Below the pieces are notes generated by a model. The model made no database searches and was not told the DNA's origin. It saw only the letters and a list, made by a program, of their open reading frames with translations. From Gardnerella vaginalis 1500E (GTDB lineage: Bacteria; Actinomycetota; Actinomycetes; Actinomycetales; Bifidobacteriaceae): 64,000 bases of DNA. How positions within the stretch are numbered: the first letter of the stretch is position 1; the number at the start of each line of letters is the position of its first letter. The translations under genes and the position numbers were made by a program. Where the stretch lies: contig NZ_ADES01000020.1 in NCBI RefSeq assembly GCF_000263595.1, positions 1 through 64,000 on the forward strand, written 5' to 3'. Positions 61,306-64,000 of the stretch are shown in pieces.

Positions 61306-62535
61306 ATGACGAATATTAAGAAGATGCTGGGTGCAGGTCTTGCTGTTGCCACATTATTTGGATTTGCAGCTTGCGGCTCTAGCACAAATAGCGATAAGAA
61401 AGCCACTGAATCTGGTCCTGTTCAGCTCACAGTTTGGTCTGCTTCTGAAGATCAGAAGGCAGGCGGCTGGGTTGACACCGTTGAGAAGGAATTCCAGAAG
61501 GCTAACCCAAACGTTAAGTTCAAGAACACTGTTGTTGAGCCACCAAAAGCTGCTGAGTCTGTAAAGAAGGATGCAAAGGCTGCTGCCGATGTTTATCTCT
61601 TCCCTAACGATCAGCTTGGCGACTTGGTTAAGGCTGGCGCAATTGGCCAGTTGAGCGATGACGCCGTAAAGCAGGTTAAGGAACAGAACGAAGATACTTT
61701 AGTTAATTCCGTCACTGCTCAGGACGGCAACATGTACGGCGTTCCTTACACCGGCAACACCTGGTTCATGTACTACAACAAGTCCAAGTTTGCTGCTGAC
61801 GACGTCAAGTCCCTCGACAAGATGCTCGAGAAGGGCAAGGTTGCATTCGATCTTAGCAACGCTTGGTATCTCCCAGGCTTCTACCTCGATGGCAACATGA
61901 CACTCTTCGGTGAGAAGGGTACCGATGCCAAGGCTGGCATGAAGCTCGGCGACAAGGCTGCTGAAGTCACCAAGTATATCGCAAAGCTTTTCGCAAACAA
62001 GAACTTCGTTCTTGATGGCAACAGCGCTGGCTTGAACGGCCTCAAGAGCGGTAAGGTTGACGCTTACTTCTCCGGCTCTTGGGATGCTGCTGACGTAAAG
62101 AAGACTCTCGGCGACAACTATGCTGCTGCTGCTCTTCCAACCTTCAAGACCGAATCCGGCGAACATCAAATGAAGTCCTTCGCTGGTTCTAAGGCTGTTG
62201 CTTACAACCCTAACTCCAAGCACCCAGAGATGGCTGCTAAGTTTGCTGCATTCTTGGGCTCCAAGAAGTCCCAGCAGATTGCTTACGAGAAGCAGGGCGT
62301 TATTCCTTCCGACAAGTCTCTTGCTGACAGCGTAAAGTCTGATCCAGCTGCTGTTGCTCAGATGGAAACCATTGCTAAGACTTCTGTCTTGCAGCCAGCA
62401 ATCCCTGAGATGGGTAGCTTCTGGGAGCCAATGGGCAACTTCGGTAAGGCAATTGCTAATCATGAAGTTACCGAAGCAAATGCTGATGCTAAGACCGCTG
62501 ACTTTGCCAAGGGCTTAGCTGGCGCCGTAAAGTAA
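61306..62535 (+). CDS. Maltose/maltodextrin-type ABC substrate-binding lipoprotein
   Basis: An SBP_bac_1 family extracellular binding protein of 409 residues. The signal peptide ends in the lipobox FAAC, followed by a Ser/Asn/Lys-rich linker. Sugar-binding-protein features include LTVWSASEDQKAGGWVDTVE, VYLFPNDQLGDLVKAG and YGVPYTGNTWFMYYNKSKF. AGGAGG lies 7 nt before the ATG. Codon use is markedly richer in preferred C-ending codons than most of the window, as for a highly expressed gene. It is followed by a GC-rich hairpin and a MalF-type permease. Neighbouring GH13 and GH31 genes suggest alpha-glucoside import. Confidence 0.94.
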   Translation: MTNIKKMLGAGLAVATLFGFAACGSSTNSDKKATESGPVQLTVWSASEDQKAGGWVDTVEKEFQKANPNVKFKNTVVEPPKAAESVKKDAKAAADVYLFPNDQLGDLVKAGAIGQLSDDAVKQVKEQNEDTLVNSVTAQDGNMYGVPYTGNTWFMYYNKSKFAADDVKSLDKMLEKGKVAFDLSNAWYLPGFYLDGNMTLFGEKGTDAKAGMKLGDKAAEVTKYIAKLFANKNFVLDGNSAGLNGLKSGKVDAYFSGSWDAADVKKTLGDNYAAAALPTFKTESGEHQMKSFAGSKAVAYNPNSKHPEMAAKFAAFLGSKKSQQIAYEKQGVIPSDKSLADSVKSDPAAVAQMETIAKTSVLQPAIPEMGSFWEPMGNFGKAIANHEVTEANADAKTADFAKGLAGAVK

Positions 62536-62612
62536 GCGTTTACTTTCGCTAATTAAATAAATCTATATAAAATGCGTAAGTGAAAATTACAAGTAACTTG
62601 TGCATTTGCAAA

Positions 62613-62660
62613 TAGCACGCCCCAGTCCCCACTCTAGTGAAAAGGGGCCGGGGCGTGCTA
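62613..62660 (+). terminator. GC-rich hairpin between binding-protein and permease genes
   Basis: A long stem TAGCACGCCCC/GGGGCGTGCTA with an inner TCCCC/GGGG pairing is followed by TTTATATATA. It should stabilise the binding-protein mRNA and let only part of transcription reach the permease gene. Confidence 0.75.
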
Positions 62661-62709
62661 TTTATATATACTTCTCTAAAGCACTCACTGTTTATATGAA
62701 AGGTATGTC

Positions 62710-64000
62710 ATGACTGGCACGACATCCACAAAGCGAGAAAGGCGCCAGAAGAAGACGTCAAATATAGAACGCTTTGCTCCTTCACCATATTCACTGAAAG
62801 AGGCTGCAGAGCACGCAGACATTCTTTCGTGGGTTTCCGTTATTATCTTTGGTTTCGGCACTTTTGTTCGCAAACAATTCACTAAAGGCATTTTGTTCCT
62901 TCTGTGTGAAGCTGTTCTTTTCGGATTCTTATTCACAACCGGTGCAGAGTACCTTCCAAAAATTCTTACGCTTGGTACAAAAAAGCAAGGCAGGATTAAA
63001 GTCAATGGTTTCTATCATTACACTGCCGGCGATAATTCTGTAGAAATTTTGCTGTACAGCGTTATGGCGATTGCAGCAGTTATCGTGCTAATTTATTTAG
63101 CAACGCTATCTCTACGCAGCGCTTATAAGGCACAGGCTATTACAGCAAGCGGCCAAAAGCCAGTAAACTTTATTAAAGACGCTTCGTCTTTGCTCGACAG
63201 CAAAGCGCACATTGGTTTAATGACGCTTCCAACCGCAGGTATTGTTCTCTTCACCATTTTGCCATTGATCTTCATGATTTCTATGGCATTCACCAGCTAC
63301 GATAGGAACCACCCAGTTCTGTTTACTTGGACTGGATTAAACAACTTCTTCGCAATTGGTAACGCTAAGAGCTCTATTAACGCAGCTACATTCTTCGATG
63401 TTTTGCTGTGGACTCTTATTTGGGCATTCTTTGCAACATTCCTGAACTTCTTCTTCGGTATGTTTATTGCAATGATTATTAACCGCAAGTCCACTCGTCT
63501 TAAGGGATTATGGCGTACTTGCTTCTCTCTTACCATTGCAGTTCCACAGTTCGTGTCCTTGCTTGTTATGAACAACATGCTTCAGCGAAATGGTGCTATT
63601 AACAGCATCCTTCTGGAAAACCATTGGATTGCTCAACCTCTTCCATTCTTCCAGGATGTGACTTGGGCTCGCGTAACAGTTATTCTTATTAACCTTTGGG
63701 TTGGTATTCCATTCACTATTATGCAGATTACGGGTATTTTGCAGAATGTTCCTGCAGAACTTTACGAAGCTGCAGAGCTCGATGGTGCAAGTTGGTGGCA
63801 GCGTTTCATGAACGTCACTATGCCATACATCATCTTCGTAATGACTCCATACTTGATTACAACCTTCACTGGCAACATCAATAACTTCAACGTTATTTAC
63901 CTCTTGTCTGGCGGCGAACCGACACCACTTGATTCTTCCGCAGGTAAGACAGATTTGCTTATTACTTGGCTCTACAAGTTGACAGTGGATCGCGGAGACT
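62710..64000 (+). CDS. MalF-type ABC sugar permease (3' end beyond the window)
   Basis: An open frame from the ATG at 62710 (AAAGG about 6 nt upstream) to the end of the window, 430 codons without a stop. It begins MTGTTSTKRERRQKK, then has a cytoplasmic and two-helix N-terminal part. The permease domain starts near residue 175 (GLMTLPTAGIVLFTILPLIF). The EAA coupling motif is visible as YEAAELDGASWWQRFMNVTMPYI (split by the conserved Gly). The N-terminal extension before the core helices is long for a MalF-type permease. It should form the membrane channel with a MalG-type partner encoded further right, supplied by the upstream binding protein. Confidence 0.92.
   Translation, partial: MTGTTSTKRERRQKKTSNIERFAPSPYSLKEAAEHADILSWVSVIIFGFGTFVRKQFTKGILFLLCEAVLFGFLFTTGAEYLPKILTLGTKKQGRIKVNGFYHYTAGDNSVEILLYSVMAIAAVIVLIYLATLSLRSAYKAQAITASGQKPVNFIKDASSLLDSKAHIGLMTLPTAGIVLFTILPLIFMISMAFTSYDRNHPVLFTWTGLNNFFAIGNAKSSINAATFFDVLLWTLIWAFFATFLNFFFGMFIAMIINRKSTRLKGLWRTCFSLTIAVPQFVSLLVMNNMLQRNGAINSILLENHWIAQPLPFFQDVTWARVTVILINLWVGIPFTIMQITGILQNVPAELYEAAELDGASWWQRFMNVTMPYIIFVMTPYLITTFTGNINNFNVIYLLSGGEPTPLDSSAGKTDLLITWLYKLTVDRGD

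Overview
The window looks like a chromosomal segment of a low-GC member of the Bifidobacteriaceae, most like Gardnerella. This rests on the gene set (actinobacterial inositol-3-phosphate synthase, HspR-controlled dnaK operon, lysine-tailed topoisomerase I, short bifidobacterial-type formate-THF ligase, leucine-rich-repeat-variant protein) and on AT-rich intergenic DNA. No tRNA, rRNA, prophage, insertion sequence or CRISPR array was seen. The one stable RNA gene is the SRP RNA.

Layout. 1-8.4 kb: HD-domain protein, Kup potassium transporter with a structured leader, TatD nuclease and a heterodimeric ABC exporter, all on the minus strand. 8.5-14.7 kb: an oligopeptide import system (oppA with its own promoter, then oppB-oppC-oppDF), in which oppB is frameshifted; divergent to it is the cytoplasmic aminopeptidase pepC. 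17-25 kb: metG, a small AbiEi-like regulator plus LRV protein pair, and a rsmI-fhs-pepD-PEBP minus-strand run. 25-31 kb: a complete phosphotransferase locus (ascorbate-family IIC/IIB/IIA, EI, HPr and a LacI regulator). 31-41 kb: holB-tmk-topA, PAP2 phosphatase, SRP RNA, ino1, a class A penicillin-binding protein and a HAD hydrolase. 41.9-46.5 kb: dnaK-grpE-dnaJ-hspR with a HAIR operator. 46.6-49.7 kb: thiO-thiS-thiG-thiF behind a TPP riboswitch. 50-55.5 kb: a giant sortase-anchored surface protein made of FIVAR-like repeats. 55.7-64 kb: an alpha-glucan cluster (GH31, GH13, malE-like and malF-like ABC genes) and a TraX-like membrane protein.

The most striking signal is a run of 11 G on the coding strand of the surface-protein gene. 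It lies between the signal-peptide-coding part and the rest of the gene and puts the two parts out of frame. Nine or twelve G would restore one protein of about 1,830 residues, so this looks like a slipped-strand ON/OFF switch captured in the OFF state. Other unusual items are 36-bp palindromes repeating with an exact 52-bp period at two distant loci, a 14-bp tandem array between kup and the HD gene, a one-base deletion in oppB preceded by a nine-codon leader peptide, an inverted repeat in front of an orphan AbiEi-like gene, a cysteine-rich N-terminal extension on thymidylate kinase, and a long stem-loop leader on the malE-like gene.

The genes suggest a host-associated bacterium that lives on peptides (Opp, PepC, PepD) and alpha-glucans (GH13, GH31, MalE/F). 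It has a compact PTS, makes the thiazole part of thiamine itself, and displays a switchable surface protein.
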